A stretch of 64,000 bases of DNA from Methyloceanibacter sp. (GTDB taxonomy: Bacteria > Pseudomonadota > Alphaproteobacteria > Rhizobiales > Methyloligellaceae). The notes beneath the pieces are model-generated. The model worked only from the letters and a program-made list of their open reading frames with translations. It was not told the origin of the DNA and did no database searches. Shown piece by piece: positions 1 through 8,154 of the stretch; the first letter of the stretch is position 1; each line of letters opens with the position of its first letter. The stretch spans positions 1 through 64,000 of the forward strand of contig JACMJU010000019.1 in NCBI GenBank assembly GCA_014380485.1, read 5' to 3'. A program made the position numbers and the translations under genes.

Positions 1-1644
1 GATCGGATCGATCGGCGGATTGGTCACTTGCGCGAAATTTTGCTTGAAATAAGTGTGCAGCAGCTTCGGCCGGGACGACAGCGCCGAGAGCGGCGTGTCG
101 GTGCCCATGGAACCGACCGCCTCCTGGCCCGACTCGGCCATCGGCATCATCAGGAATTTGAGGCTTTCCTGCGTGTAGCCGAAGGCCTGCTGGCGGTCGA
201 GCAGGCTGACATTGGTGCGCGGGGCGGGCGGCGGCGTGCCCGGCAGCTCATGCACGCGAATCTGCGTGCGGTCGAGCCATTGCTGATAGGGATGGGCCGA
301 AGACAGCTCGGCCTTGATCTCCTCATCGGAGATGATCCGTCCCTTGTCGAGGTCGATCAGCAGCATCTTGCCGGGTTGGAGCCGCCATTTCTCGACGATG
401 GTCTCCTCGGCGATGGGGAGCACGCCGGTCTCAGACGCCATGATGACGAGGCCGTCCGCGGTCACGAGATAGCGCGCGGGGCGCAACCCGTTGCGGTCGA
501 GCGTGGCCCCGATCTGTCTGCCGTCGGTGAAGGCCATGGCGGCGGGACCGTCCCAGGGTTCCATGAGACAGGCGTGGTATTCGTAGAAGGCGCGGCGTTT
601 GGCATCCATGAGCGGATTGCCGGCCCAGGCCTCGGGGATCAGCATCATCGCCGCGTGCGCCAGGCTGTATCCGCCTTGGACCAGGAACTCGAGCGCATTG
701 TCGAAGCAGGCGGTATCGGACTGACCCTCGTAAGAGATCGGCCAGAGTTTCTCGATGTCTTTGCCGAACAAGGGTGACGACACGCTCGCCTGCCGCGCCG
801 CCATCCAGTTGAGGTTGCCTCTGAGCGTGTTGATCTCGCCGTTATGGGCCACCATGCGGTAGGGATGGGCCAGCTTCCAGGAGGGGAAGGTATTGGTCGA
901 GAAGCGCTGATGCACCAGCGCCAGCGCCGAGGCGAAGAGGGGATCGTGCAGATCGCGGTAATAGGCGCCGAGCTGATAGGCGAGGAACATTCCCTTATAG
1001 ACCAGCGTGCGGCATGAGAGCGACACGGTGTAGAAGCCGATCTCCCGGCCGCCGGTCTCGCCCATGATGGTGTTGGAGATCACCTTGCGCAGGAGGTAGA
1101 GCCTGCGCTCGAAATCGGTCTCATCCGCGATGCCGGGGCCCCGGCCGATGAAAACCTGCCGATGCGCCGGCTCGGTCGCGATCACCGAGGCAGACAGGCA
1201 CGAATTGTCGGAAGGGACGTCGCGCCAACCGAGTAGCGTCAATCCTTCCGCCTCGATCGCGCGGGCGACGACGGACTCGCAATAGATGCGCTGCGCCTGG
1301 TTGCGCGGCATGAACATGTAGCCGACGCCGTAATGGCCGGGCTCGGGGAGCGCGATATCGAGAGGCGCGCAAGCCTGTCGCAAGAAATCGTGCGGGATTT
1401 GCACCAGGATACCCGCGCCGTCGCCCGCCAGCGGGTCGGCCCCGGCGGCGCCGCGATGAGTAAGATTCGTGAGGATCTGCAAACCATCCTCGATGATCTT
1501 GCGGCTCGGGCGTCCCTTGAGATCGGCAACGAAGCCGACCCCGCACGCATCGTGCTCGTGCTTGGGATCATAGAGTCCTTGCGCGGGCGGAGGCGAAGGC
1601 CACGCCTGAGGCGAGGAGGGCAATAACCGGCCACGAAATGCCAT
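1..1644 (-). CDS. gltB: Glutamate synthase (NADPH) large subunit, N-terminal part (cut by window start)
   Basis: The first 548 codons are present; the gene continues beyond base 1. GltB transfers the amide of glutamine to 2-oxoglutarate, giving two glutamates, and works with GltD in nitrogen assimilation in the cytoplasm. The translation carries the class-II glutamine amidotransferase signature DACGVGFVADLKGRPS at about residues 33-48, where the Cys is the nucleophile exposed after propeptide removal. It is followed by THRGAAGAD, QRFSTNTFPSWKLAHP and HNGEINTLRGN, then DRNGLRPAR. The ATG at 1642-1644 gives a normal short propeptide. Frame and identity are clear; only the start is a little uncertain. 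Apparent reading frames on the other strand are shadows of this GC-rich gene. Confidence 0.95.
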   Translation of the reverse strand, partial: MAFRGRLLPSSPQAWPSPPPAQGLYDPKHEHDACGVGFVADLKGRPSRKIIEDGLQILTNLTHRGAAGADPLAGDGAGILVQIPHDFLRQACAPLDIALPEPGHYGVGYMFMPRNQAQRIYCESVVARAIEAEGLTLLGWRDVPSDNSCLSASVIATEPAHRQVFIGRGPGIADETDFERRLYLLRKVISNTIMGETGGREIGFYTVSLSCRTLVYKGMFLAYQLGAYYRDLHDPLFASALALVHQRFSTNTFPSWKLAHPYRMVAHNGEINTLRGNLNWMAARQASVSSPLFGKDIEKLWPISYEGQSDTACFDNALEFLVQGGYSLAHAAMMLIPEAWAGNPLMDAKRRAFYEYHACLMEPWDGPAAMAFTDGRQIGATLDRNGLRPARYLVTADGLVIMASETGVLPIAEETIVEKWRLQPGKMLLIDLDKGRIISDEEIKAELSSAHPYQQWLDRTQIRVHELPGTPPPAPRTNVSLLDRQQAFGYTQESLKFLMMPMAESGQEAVGSMGTDTPLSALSSRPKLLHTYFKQNFAQVTNPPIDPI

Positions 1645-2073
1645 CGTCACTTGAACCTCGGCTACGGCACGCGCCGCCCGCGCACGAAGCGGCTCTGCCA
1701 GCGCTTCACCAGCTAAGAGAATCGACCTGGCTGAAAGCGAAGGCAGGCACCGCGGCGGCTCGCCGCCTCCCGATTGGCCCTGCGGGCGAGGACCAAAGTC
1801 AGCTCTTCGCGGAGTCCCGTGAAGCCTTGCGCCGCAGTCTCCAATACAAAGGTCAGCAAGCCTGTCCTATTCGCCTTCAAAATGACAGATTTCCTAGACG
1901 CACACAAGCGGCATTCAAGGCACGGGACCCGGGCGCCCGATCTCGTTGCGCCCCTTCTGGCGGAGCTGTGATTTGACGTGATCGCGCCCACCCGGGCTTA
2001 CTCGTAAAGGCAACCTAAAGCGCCTGCCAAGAGTTCCGGCGCGCCGCACAATTCAAGCAAGAAGGAGCGTTTC
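1645..2073. other. Intergenic region between gltB and the bufferin cassette
   Basis: These 429 bases separate divergent genes and must carry both promoters. Short open frames on both strands show no family features, no ribosome binding site and no signal peptide, so I do not call a gene. A good Shine-Dalgarno (AAGGAG) lies just before 2074. I saw no clear match to the GTAACC-N16-CGAA sigma-F motif that I recall for Caulobacter bufferin genes. Confidence 0.5.
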
Positions 2074-2388
2074 ATGAACGATCAAGCGAAGAGTCTGTCC
2101 GGACTGGCCGTTGGCTGCGCCTTCGCCGCGGCACTCGGTCTCGCGGCGACGAGCCAGATCGCCGGCGCCGCCGAGGAGGGCGGCAAAGAGAAATGCTACG
2201 GCGTGGCAAAGGCGGGCGCGAATGACTGCGCCGCCGGACCCGGAACGACCTGCGCCGGAACCTCAAAGATCGACTATCAGGGGAATTCCTGGAAGCTCGT
2301 GCCCAAGGGAACCTGTCTCACCATGGAACTTCCCGACGCGCGGAAAGGAAGCCTCGAGCCGCTCGCTCGCGATGTCCCGCCGGCCTAA
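2074..2388 (+). CDS. bufA1: BufA1-type bufferin precursor (DUF2282), periplasmic copper-binding RiPP
   Basis: 104 residues. Residues 1-33 form a Sec signal peptide (hydrophobic stretch ending SQIAGAA), so the mature protein is periplasmic. The mature part has exactly four Cys, C41, C52, C60 and C81, in the DUF2282 pattern EKCYGV..NDCAAG..TTCAGT..KGTC, and the family tail [10 protein letters not shown]. From the literature as I recall it, DUF2282 proteins are bufferins: a DUF692/MNIO enzyme with a DUF2063 partner turns the two inner Cys into 5-thiooxazoles, making a copper-binding metallophore that buffers copper in the periplasm. The enzyme and partner genes follow directly at 2488 and 3369. 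The start has a strong AAGGAG site. An extra Cys (C15) sits in the signal peptide. Confidence 0.88.
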   Translation: MNDQAKSLSGLAVGCAFAAALGLAATSQIAGAAEEGGKEKCYGVAKAGANDCAAGPGTTCAGTSKIDYQGNSWKLVPKGTCLTMELPDARKGSLEPLARDVPPA

Positions 2389-2487
2389 GGATTTGTGCCT
2401 GCGAGCGCGAGGCACGGCCGTTTCGGCGGCCCGGGCTTCGCCCTCGCTCCTTACAACGATGGCCGGGGCCTCGAACCATGAGCAGCG

Positions 2488-3372
2488 ATGACCGGAGCCC
2501 ATTCCGATAAAGAGAATCGTCCCATCCCGCCCCGCGCCGGCGTCGGGCTGAAGCCCGAGCATTGCCGCGACATCCTCGAAACAGCGCCCGACATCGGCTG
2601 GTTCGAGATCCATGCCGAGAACTACATGGGGGAGGGTGGGCCGCCCCACTATTATCTCAGCGCCATCCGCGAGCGCTACCCCGTTTCCCTGCACGGTGTC
2701 GGTCTCTCGATCGGCGGCAGTGCGCCCCTAGACCGGGAGCATCTTGGCCGCCTCAAGGCGCTCAACGCGCGCTATCGGCCCTCCCTGTTCTCGGAGCATC
2801 TCGCCTGGTCCAGCCATGACAACGTCTATCTCAACGATCTTCTACCGCTGCCCTACACCGAGGAGACGCTGGCGCGGGTGTGCGAGCATATCGACGAGGT
2901 GCAGGAGGCGCTCGGGCGGCGCATGCTGCTCGAGAATCCGTCCACCTATGTAGCCTTCGCCGATGCGGCGATGAGCGAGGTGGAGTTCCTGCGCGAGGTG
3001 GTGCGACGTACCGGCTGCGGGCTTCTGCTCGACGTCAACAATGTGTTCGTCCAGTCCGTCAATCACGGCTTCGACGCGGGCCCCTTCATCGATGATTTCC
3101 CGATCGAGCATGTGGGCGAGGTTCATCTTGGCGGCCATGCGGCCGACAGCGACGACGACGGCGCGACGCTTCTGATCGACGACCATGGGCATGAAGTGAC
3201 CGACGCCGTGTGGGACCTTTACGCCCATGCGCTCGCGCGCTCGGGCCCAAAGCCCACGCTTATCGAGTGGGACAACGACGTGCCGGCGTGGGAGGTCTTG
3301 TTCGCTGAGGCGAAGCGCGCGGATCGGATCATCGCCGACCGCCGGTCAAATCGCATCGCGGCCTGCCCATGA
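2488..3372 (+). CDS. bufB: DUF692 multinuclear non-heme iron oxygenase (MNIO), bufferin-modifying enzyme
   Basis: 294 residues, full length for the DUF692 TIM-barrel family. Likely metal ligands lie in the usual motifs: H42 and E44 in FEIHAENYM, H69 in LHGVGLSIG, H104 in FSEHLAW, E149 in LENPSTY, D182/N184/H193 in DVNNVFVQSVNHGFD, H213 and H217 in VHLGGH, and E260/D262 in IEWDNDVP. MNIO enzymes use a di- or tri-iron centre and O2 to modify Cys residues of a peptide substrate; the substrate here should be the four-Cys precursor at 2074. It would act in the cytoplasm before export. The downstream partner gene overlaps its stop by four bases, so translation is probably coupled. Confidence 0.88.
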   Translation: MTGAHSDKENRPIPPRAGVGLKPEHCRDILETAPDIGWFEIHAENYMGEGGPPHYYLSAIRERYPVSLHGVGLSIGGSAPLDREHLGRLKALNARYRPSLFSEHLAWSSHDNVYLNDLLPLPYTEETLARVCEHIDEVQEALGRRMLLENPSTYVAFADAAMSEVEFLREVVRRTGCGLLLDVNNVFVQSVNHGFDAGPFIDDFPIEHVGEVHLGGHAADSDDDGATLLIDDHGHEVTDAVWDLYAHALARSGPKPTLIEWDNDVPAWEVLFAEAKRADRIIADRRSNRIAACP

Positions 3373-4142
3373 CCGAGTTTGCCGAGTTGCAGCGAGAGTT
3401 CGCCGGGGCCGTGCTCGATATTGAGGCCGCGGTGCCCGCCGAGGTCAGGCGCGAGTCGGGCGGTGTGCCGTCCCGCCGCTTCGCCGTCTATCGCAACAAT
3501 GTCTATGCCGGTCTGATCGGCGTGCTGGCCGGGCGGTTTCCGGTGGTGGCGCGGCTGGTCGGCAACGAATTCTTCCGCGCCTTGGCCCGCCTCTATATCG
3601 AGCGCGAACCGCCCTCATCAGCGGTTCTCCTCCGCTATGGTGCGAGCTTCCCGACCTTCATCGCGGAATTCGCCCCGGGCGCATCGGTGCCCTATCTCGC
3701 CGATATGGCCGCGCTCGAATGGGCGTGGCACAGCGCCTATCACGCGGCCGATGCCGCGCCGCTCTCACTCCAAGAGCTTGCAAGCGCGGTCGATCACGCC
3801 GCCGGCGCCGTGCTCATTTTGCATCCTTCGCTCGGCATTGTGCGCTCGCCCTATCCGATCGTGTCGATCTATGAACTCAACGCGCAAAGCGGCGCGGTCC
3901 CGCCGACGCAGGTGGCGGGGGCGGAGGATACGATGGTGGCAAGGCCCCGGCTCGAGGTTGAGATGCGCCGTCTGCCGGAGGGCGGTGCCCCGTTCATCCT
4001 CGCGCTGAAAGCGGGGAGGACGATCGGAGAGGCGTCCGCCGGCGCCTTGCAGGAGGCGCCCGGCTTCGACCTTCAGACCAATCTCACAGGGCTGATCGGA
4101 AGCGGCGCGATCGTCGCCCTTCGACCGGGCCCAGGCCGCTAA
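3369..4142 (+). CDS. bufC: DUF2063 (HvfC/BufC-type) partner protein of the MNIO enzyme
   Basis: 257 residues. The N-terminal DUF2063 domain is recognised by RFAVYRNNVYAGLIGVLAGRF at about residues 37-57 and a helical core with LADMAALEWAWHSAYHAAD near residue 110. Known roles in this family are to bind the precursor peptide and present it to the DUF692 oxygenase. The ATG overlaps the preceding TGA (ATGA), a sign of tight co-translation. The C-terminal third is a less conserved domain seen in BufC-like members. It closes the cassette, and a strong hairpin follows 130 bases downstream. Confidence 0.85.
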   Translation: MTEFAELQREFAGAVLDIEAAVPAEVRRESGGVPSRRFAVYRNNVYAGLIGVLAGRFPVVARLVGNEFFRALARLYIEREPPSSAVLLRYGASFPTFIAEFAPGASVPYLADMAALEWAWHSAYHAADAAPLSLQELASAVDHAAGAVLILHPSLGIVRSPYPIVSIYELNAQSGAVPPTQVAGAEDTMVARPRLEVEMRRLPEGGAPFILALKAGRTIGEASAGALQEAPGFDLQTNLTGLIGSGAIVALRPGPGR

Positions 4143-4270
4143 CAGGACGTTGCTCGGCGGCCGCGCATTAAGGCTCGCGCAAGTTGTGGGTGATAGGCTC
4201 AGCCATTGTCCCCAACGCGTGTTTTGCGTGAAGGGGGAAGCAGGTTCCTCTCCCAAGCACCTGCCTAGAG

Positions 4271-4306
4271 AGAAGGGCGCCCCCTCAGACGAGAGAGCGC
4301 CCTTCT
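4271..4306. terminator. Perfect 10-bp inverted repeat between convergent bufC and hsp20
   Basis: AGAAGGGCGC (4271-4280) pairs with GCGCCCTTCT (4297-4306) around a 16-base loop. It lies between genes that converge, so it could end transcription from both sides. There is no long T-run (TTGTT on the plus side), so it may be only partly effective without Rho. Confidence 0.6.
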
Positions 4307-4339
4307 TGTTGATCGTCCGATCTTCGCGTGACGCTGGCG

Positions 4340-4807
4340 TTAGGCCGCCTTGCTGTCGATGACCTTCGGCTTCTCGGCCTCGATCTTGGTGGCGATCGGG
4401 ATGGTACGCGGCTTCATGGCCTCGGGCAGCTCGCGCATGAGGTCGACATGCAGCAAGCCGTTCTCGAGCGCCGCGCCCTTCACCACAACATGATCGGCGA
4501 GCTGGAACCTGCGCTCGAAGCTGCGCGAAGCGATGCCGCGATGAAGGAATGTGGTGTCCTCCTGCTCGGTCCGCTTCTCGCCGCGAATGGCAAGAACATT
4601 CTCCTTCACCTCGATGGAGAGGTCGCGCTCGCCGAAGCCGGCGACGGCCATGCTGATACGATACTCGTTCTCGCCGATGCGCTCGATATTGTAGGGCGGG
4701 TAGCTCGGAGCCTCGCCCTCGAAACTGGTGAGCGTATCGAGCAACGAGCCGAGCCGGTCGAAGCCGATGGTGGAGCGGTAAAGCGGGGTAAGGTCAAAGT
4801 GCCTCAT
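4340..4807 (-). CDS. Small heat-shock protein, Hsp20 / alpha-crystallin family
   Basis: 155 residues; an ATP-independent cytoplasmic holdase. The start beginning MRHFDLTPLYRS is chosen because AAGGAGG sits 7 bases upstream; the longer frame from a TTG at 4849 would read through the thermometer hairpin. The N-terminal segment TIGFDRLGSLLD and the alpha-crystallin domain (YPPYNIER.. about residue 37 to ..IPIA about 139) match rhizobial class-A/B sHsps; the conserved AxxxNGxL motif is seen as AALENGLLHVDL. The C-terminal IxI-type anchor is present as IPI. A ROSE-like RNA element in the leader (4808-4881) suggests heat control at translation. Confidence 0.92.
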   Translation of the reverse strand: MRHFDLTPLYRSTIGFDRLGSLLDTLTSFEGEAPSYPPYNIERIGENEYRISMAVAGFGERDLSIEVKENVLAIRGEKRTEQEDTTFLHRGIASRSFERRFQLADHVVVKGAALENGLLHVDLMRELPEAMKPRTIPIATKIEAEKPKVIDSKAA

Positions 4808-4881
4808 GACACATCCTCCTTGAGAAGCGATATGGTGGTGCCCGCTCAAGTCCTTGAGCCGGGCGGATGGCGCGAAGCCAT
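4808..4881 (-). promoter_or_regulatory. ROSE-like RNA thermometer in the hsp20 leader
   Basis: Read on the minus strand the leader folds into three successive hairpins. First: ATGGC/GCCAT (4881-4867). Second: GCTCAA/TTGAGC with a GGAC loop (4859-4844). The third buries the ribosome site: CATATC(G)CTTC (4834-4824) pairs with GGAGGATGTG (4819-4810) around a TCAA loop, leaving G4828 bulged. The UCGCU opposite AGGA with an unpaired G is the hallmark UYGCU of ROSE elements known from rhizobial small heat-shock genes. I infer that the hairpin melts on heat shock and frees the Shine-Dalgarno sequence. Confidence 0.78.
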
Positions 4882-5112
4882 AAAGCCTTCGCCCCGATCA
4901 CGGATATGGGTGCGGCAAGCGAGCGCTTCAAGAGGTCTAGTGTGCTGAAAATAAAGGAGGAATTACGATATCGGTGGGGCCCCTTCGGCCGCGTCGGCAC
5001 CCGATCGTCGGCCCGCGTGAACGGCGTGGCGAGCCCGGTCGGCGCTGCTATAAGAGGCGCTCGCTTAGGCGCCTTACGGCGGCGCTCGCGCTAAAGGGGC
5101 ACGCTCGCTTCG

Positions 5113-6072
5113 ATGGCTCTCATCGCGACACCCAAGAACCCGATCCCGCTCGGCGCTTCGACCGGGTATATCGAGCCGCGCAAGGGCTTGCGCTTGCGCT
5201 TCGCAAGCTGGCAGTCGGTGCTGCGCGAGCGGCGCGGCACGGTCTGCATCCTTCCCGGCCGCGCCGAGTTCATCGAGAAATATTTCGAGGTCGTGGGTGA
5301 GCTTCGCCGCCGCGGCTTCGCCGTGGCGTTGCTCGATTGGCGCGGGCAGGGGGGGTCGAGCCGGCTCACCAGGAACCCGCTCAAAGGGCATATCAACGAT
5401 TTCGCCGAGTACGAGGAAGACCTCGCTTACTTTATGAAGGCGGTGGTGCTTCCCGATTGTCCGGCGCCCTATTTCGCGCTCGGCAACTCGATGGCCGCCA
5501 TGGTGCTGTTCAGGGCGGCGACCAGACGCGGTTGCTGGTTCACCCGCATGGTCATGACCGCACCCATGGTGCGGATCGAGGGGCTGCCCATGTCGCACCG
5601 GATGTGCGGCCAGTTCGCCGACGGGCTGGCGCTGCTCGGCTTCGGCAAGAGCGCGGTGCCTGGCGACAAGACCAAGTACCGTCACGATCCCCCGTTCGAG
5701 GGCAATCGTCTCACCTCCGACCGCGAGCGCTTCGCTCGCAATCAATCGGTGCTGGAGGCCGCGCCCGAGCTCGCCATCGACGCACCGACCATCGGCTGGC
5801 TGAAAGCTGCGCTTGACACGATCGAAGCGGTCAACAGCGAACGGTTCGCGCCACGCATCAGGGTGCCAGTGCTGATGCTCGTGGCAGGCGACGACCAGAT
5901 CGTGTCGAGCAAAGCGGTGGAGGGCCTCGCCATTCGGCTTAGAGCCGGCTCGCAGATCGTCCTCAGGGGGTCCCGCCACGAAATTATGCAAGAGCGGGAC
6001 AGCATTCGCGAGCAGTTCTGGGCGGCGTTCGACGCCTTCGTTCACGGCGTCGCCATGAGCAAGGCGAGCTAG
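5113..6072 (+). CDS. Alpha/beta hydrolase, lysophospholipase L2 (PldB)-like
   Basis: 319 residues. Family landmarks: ILPGRAEFIEKY (oxyanion region, about residues 45-56), DWRGQGGSSR after strand 4 (about 75-84), nucleophile Ser in GNSMAAM (about 122-128, a GxSxA variant of the usual GxSxG elbow), acid in AGDDQIVS (about 258) and His in SRHEIMQE (about 288). No signal peptide is seen, so it is probably cytoplasmic. Close relatives in rhizobia are annotated as lysophospholipase or monoacylglycerol lipase, but the real substrate is unknown. It diverges from hsp20. Confidence 0.85.
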   Translation: MALIATPKNPIPLGASTGYIEPRKGLRLRFASWQSVLRERRGTVCILPGRAEFIEKYFEVVGELRRRGFAVALLDWRGQGGSSRLTRNPLKGHINDFAEYEEDLAYFMKAVVLPDCPAPYFALGNSMAAMVLFRAATRRGCWFTRMVMTAPMVRIEGLPMSHRMCGQFADGLALLGFGKSAVPGDKTKYRHDPPFEGNRLTSDRERFARNQSVLEAAPELAIDAPTIGWLKAALDTIEAVNSERFAPRIRVPVLMLVAGDDQIVSSKAVEGLAIRLRAGSQIVLRGSRHEIMQERDSIREQFWAAFDAFVHGVAMSKAS

Positions 6073-6177
6073 CGCGTGGACTCACAAGGGCGGTTGGACG
6101 CAAGTTACGAACGACCGAATTCAGTCGGTGAGTACCCCCCAAGACCGCACCCGGGGGACGAGCAGGGCCGCTGGGAC

Positions 6178-7584
6178 CTACAGGGTCACTTCCAGCGTGC
6201 AAGCGAGACCGTCGGGATCGAAATCAAACTGTGCCTGGCCTAACGCCCCCTCCATCGCACCCTGGATAAGCCGCCAGCCAAATCCTCCGCGCTCCGGTGG
6301 TGTAACGCTGGGACCACCGCTCTCCCGCCAAAAGACTGTCGCCTTGTTGGACTGGGCATCGAATTCCCAAAAAATCCTCACGCAACCAACTCCATTCGAC
6401 AAGGCCCCGTATTTCACCGCGTTCGTGGCGAGCTCGTGCAGCGCCATTGCCAACAGTAACGCCCGGTTCGCACTGAGCCAAATTCCATCCGACCCTTCGG
6501 TTACGATGCGCTCGCGGTGTTCTTCGCGGAAAGCCTCTAACGCCCGCGCCACGACGGAGTCGAGTGGGACCCGATCCCAGCTTTCGGCTGTCAGCAGATC
6601 GTGCGCATTGGCGAGAGCGTGCAGGCGCGCGATAAACGCCTGTTTTTCTTCGGCCGGTGCGCTATGCAATGTTTGCGTGGCGAGCGCCTGCACTGTCGCC
6701 AAAGAATTTTTGATGCGATGTTTCATCTCGCCGGCCAAGAGCCTCTCCTGCTCCTGAGCCCGTTTGCGTTCGGAGATGTCGTGGGCAATTTTCGATGCGC
6801 CGACGATCATGCCCCGGGCATCCTTCACCGGCGATACGGTCAGCGAAATGTTGACCAGAGTTCCATCCTTGCGACGGCGGAGAGTATCGTAATGGTCGAC
6901 GCGCTCCCCGCGACGGATGCGCTGAAGAATTTCGGGCTCCTCATCCACGCGGTCCGACGGAATCAGAATCGTGACGGGCTGACCTACAGCCTCCTCGGCC
7001 GAATAGCCGAACAGAAGCTCCGCTCCGGCATTCCAGCTCATGATGATTCCGTTGAGGTCCTTGCTGACAATGGCGTCGTCGGACGACTCCACGATCGATG
7101 CCAGAAGCTGGGCAGCGTTTTCGGCGCGTTTGCGATCGGTGATGTCGACCAGCAAATTCACCGCGCCAATCATCCTGCCCGATGAATCAAAAAGAGGGGT
7201 TGGAAAAGGCATGAACGGCACACGGACGCCATCGGGGCGCTCCGCTATCGCTTCCATGCCGTGGACCGGCCGGCCTTGCTTCACGGCAATCGCCATTGGG
7301 CACTCCCCGAGCTCCATGGCTCTTCCGTCCGGCCAGAAAAGTTTCCACGAACCGCACCACTCGGTGTTGCCCAACTCGGGGCGCCAGCCCCAGAGAGAAG
7401 CGGCCGCTTCGTTGTAATAAGTGATGCACCCTGCGGCGTCGGTCACGTAGACCGCGGCGGGCAATACGTCGAGCAGTTGGCGAAAGAAATCGTCACCTCG
7501 CGCCAGACCCTCACCGGCTTTCACAAGAAAGTCGAGTTGCGGGTGGTCTTGGCCCGTCGGGAGGCTAACGACCGTGTCTGTCAA
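6178..7584 (-). CDS. PAS-PAS HWE-family sensor histidine kinase
   Basis: 468 residues, soluble. Two PAS domains are visible: about residues 33-150 (LPAAVYVTDAAGCITYYN .. GRMIGAVNLLVDITDRK) and 160-280 (SSDDAIVSKDLNGIIMSWN .. GASKIAHDISERKRAQ). The HWE core follows: phosphoacceptor His in GEMKHRIKNSLATVQALA (about 290-307), N-box HELATNAVKYGALS (about 385-398), a W-R-E box as FWRESGGP and a G box GGFGWRLI. HWE kinases often sense light or redox signals or feed the general stress response. No response regulator lies beside it. Start is TTG at 7584, with GGAGGG 10-15 bases upstream. It follows the small Cys-rich gene by 13 bases, so the two are probably one operon. Confidence 0.9.
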   Translation of the reverse strand: MTDTVVSLPTGQDHPQLDFLVKAGEGLARGDDFFRQLLDVLPAAVYVTDAAGCITYYNEAAASLWGWRPELGNTEWCGSWKLFWPDGRAMELGECPMAIAVKQGRPVHGMEAIAERPDGVRVPFMPFPTPLFDSSGRMIGAVNLLVDITDRKRAENAAQLLASIVESSDDAIVSKDLNGIIMSWNAGAELLFGYSAEEAVGQPVTILIPSDRVDEEPEILQRIRRGERVDHYDTLRRRKDGTLVNISLTVSPVKDARGMIVGASKIAHDISERKRAQEQERLLAGEMKHRIKNSLATVQALATQTLHSAPAEEKQAFIARLHALANAHDLLTAESWDRVPLDSVVARALEAFREEHRERIVTEGSDGIWLSANRALLLAMALHELATNAVKYGALSNGVGCVRIFWEFDAQSNKATVFWRESGGPSVTPPERGGFGWRLIQGAMEGALGQAQFDFDPDGLACTLEVTL

Positions 7585-7597
7585 CGAATAGCCCTCC

Positions 7598-7813
7598 TCA
7601 GCGAAAGCGATGCGGCCGGAGTAACGTTATCCCGTCAGGCCGTTCCCAATCAACCTGCACGAAGGGGATCACGCCAGTCTGCAGGCTTTCACAGTGCGGG
7701 CACTCATGGCTCCGCAGTGCCATGCCTTCGAGCGTTCCGTGACGCTCAATTCCAACACACGCGCATTTGGGTCCGCATCTACGACAATGGCAAACCGGTG
7801 TATTGGGGTTCAA
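7598..7813 (-). CDS. Small Cys-rich zinc-ribbon-like protein of unknown function
   Basis: 71 residues. Cys pairs CHCRRCGPKC (residues 8-17) and ECPHCES (about 37-43) are spaced like a zinc ribbon. Conserved-looking stretches are VGIERHGT and TGVIPFVQV. Similar short proteins lie near sensor kinases in Bradyrhizobium-type genomes as I remember them. Only a TTG start (7813) is available in this frame and no good ribosome site precedes it, so the 5' end is uncertain. Its stop is 13 bases ahead of the kinase start. Confidence 0.5.
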   Translation of the reverse strand: MNPNTPVCHCRRCGPKCACVGIERHGTLEGMALRSHECPHCESLQTGVIPFVQVDWERPDGITLLRPHRFR

Positions 7814-8154
7814 AATGTACGGTTGTGGACATAAATCAATATTCTTTTCGTTTCGTTTATTGTCAAGACGCTCTATTACGACGTACTTTTACTTCTTTCG
7901 GCTAAGTGACATCTTGAGTATATTGCGACTTTAGAGCCGTAGGCAGTGCCCCCAAACGCAAGGTCGAACGCGACTAAGCGGACACCGCAGCTGGTCGCCC
8001 GATTAAGGGCCCAATGGGTCCGTGCGGGGGGCAGCGCACGCCTTTCCCCAGCGCTTGGCGCAGGTCTCGCGTCCATCCAAAATTCGTGCCCGGCCGCTTG
8101 GTCTCGGTCGGGCCCCTCAGCCCGAGTGGGGGCGTGAGGGGCAGCCTTCCGGGC
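7814..8154. other. Non-coding stretch upstream of the Cys-rich gene
   Basis: 341 bases between two minus-strand genes. The half near 7820-7920 is distinctly AT-richer than the surroundings and is the likely promoter region for the Cys-rich gene and kinase. I see no convincing gene, RNA fold or repeat. Confidence 0.4.

Noticed and set aside
28-777. Long plus-strand open frame over gltB
   Set aside because: It is the antisense shadow of the clear glutamate synthase reading frame.
1713-1991. Minus-strand open frame of 92 codons between gltB and bufA
   Set aside because: No ribosome site, family motif or signal peptide; ordinary for a GC-rich gap.
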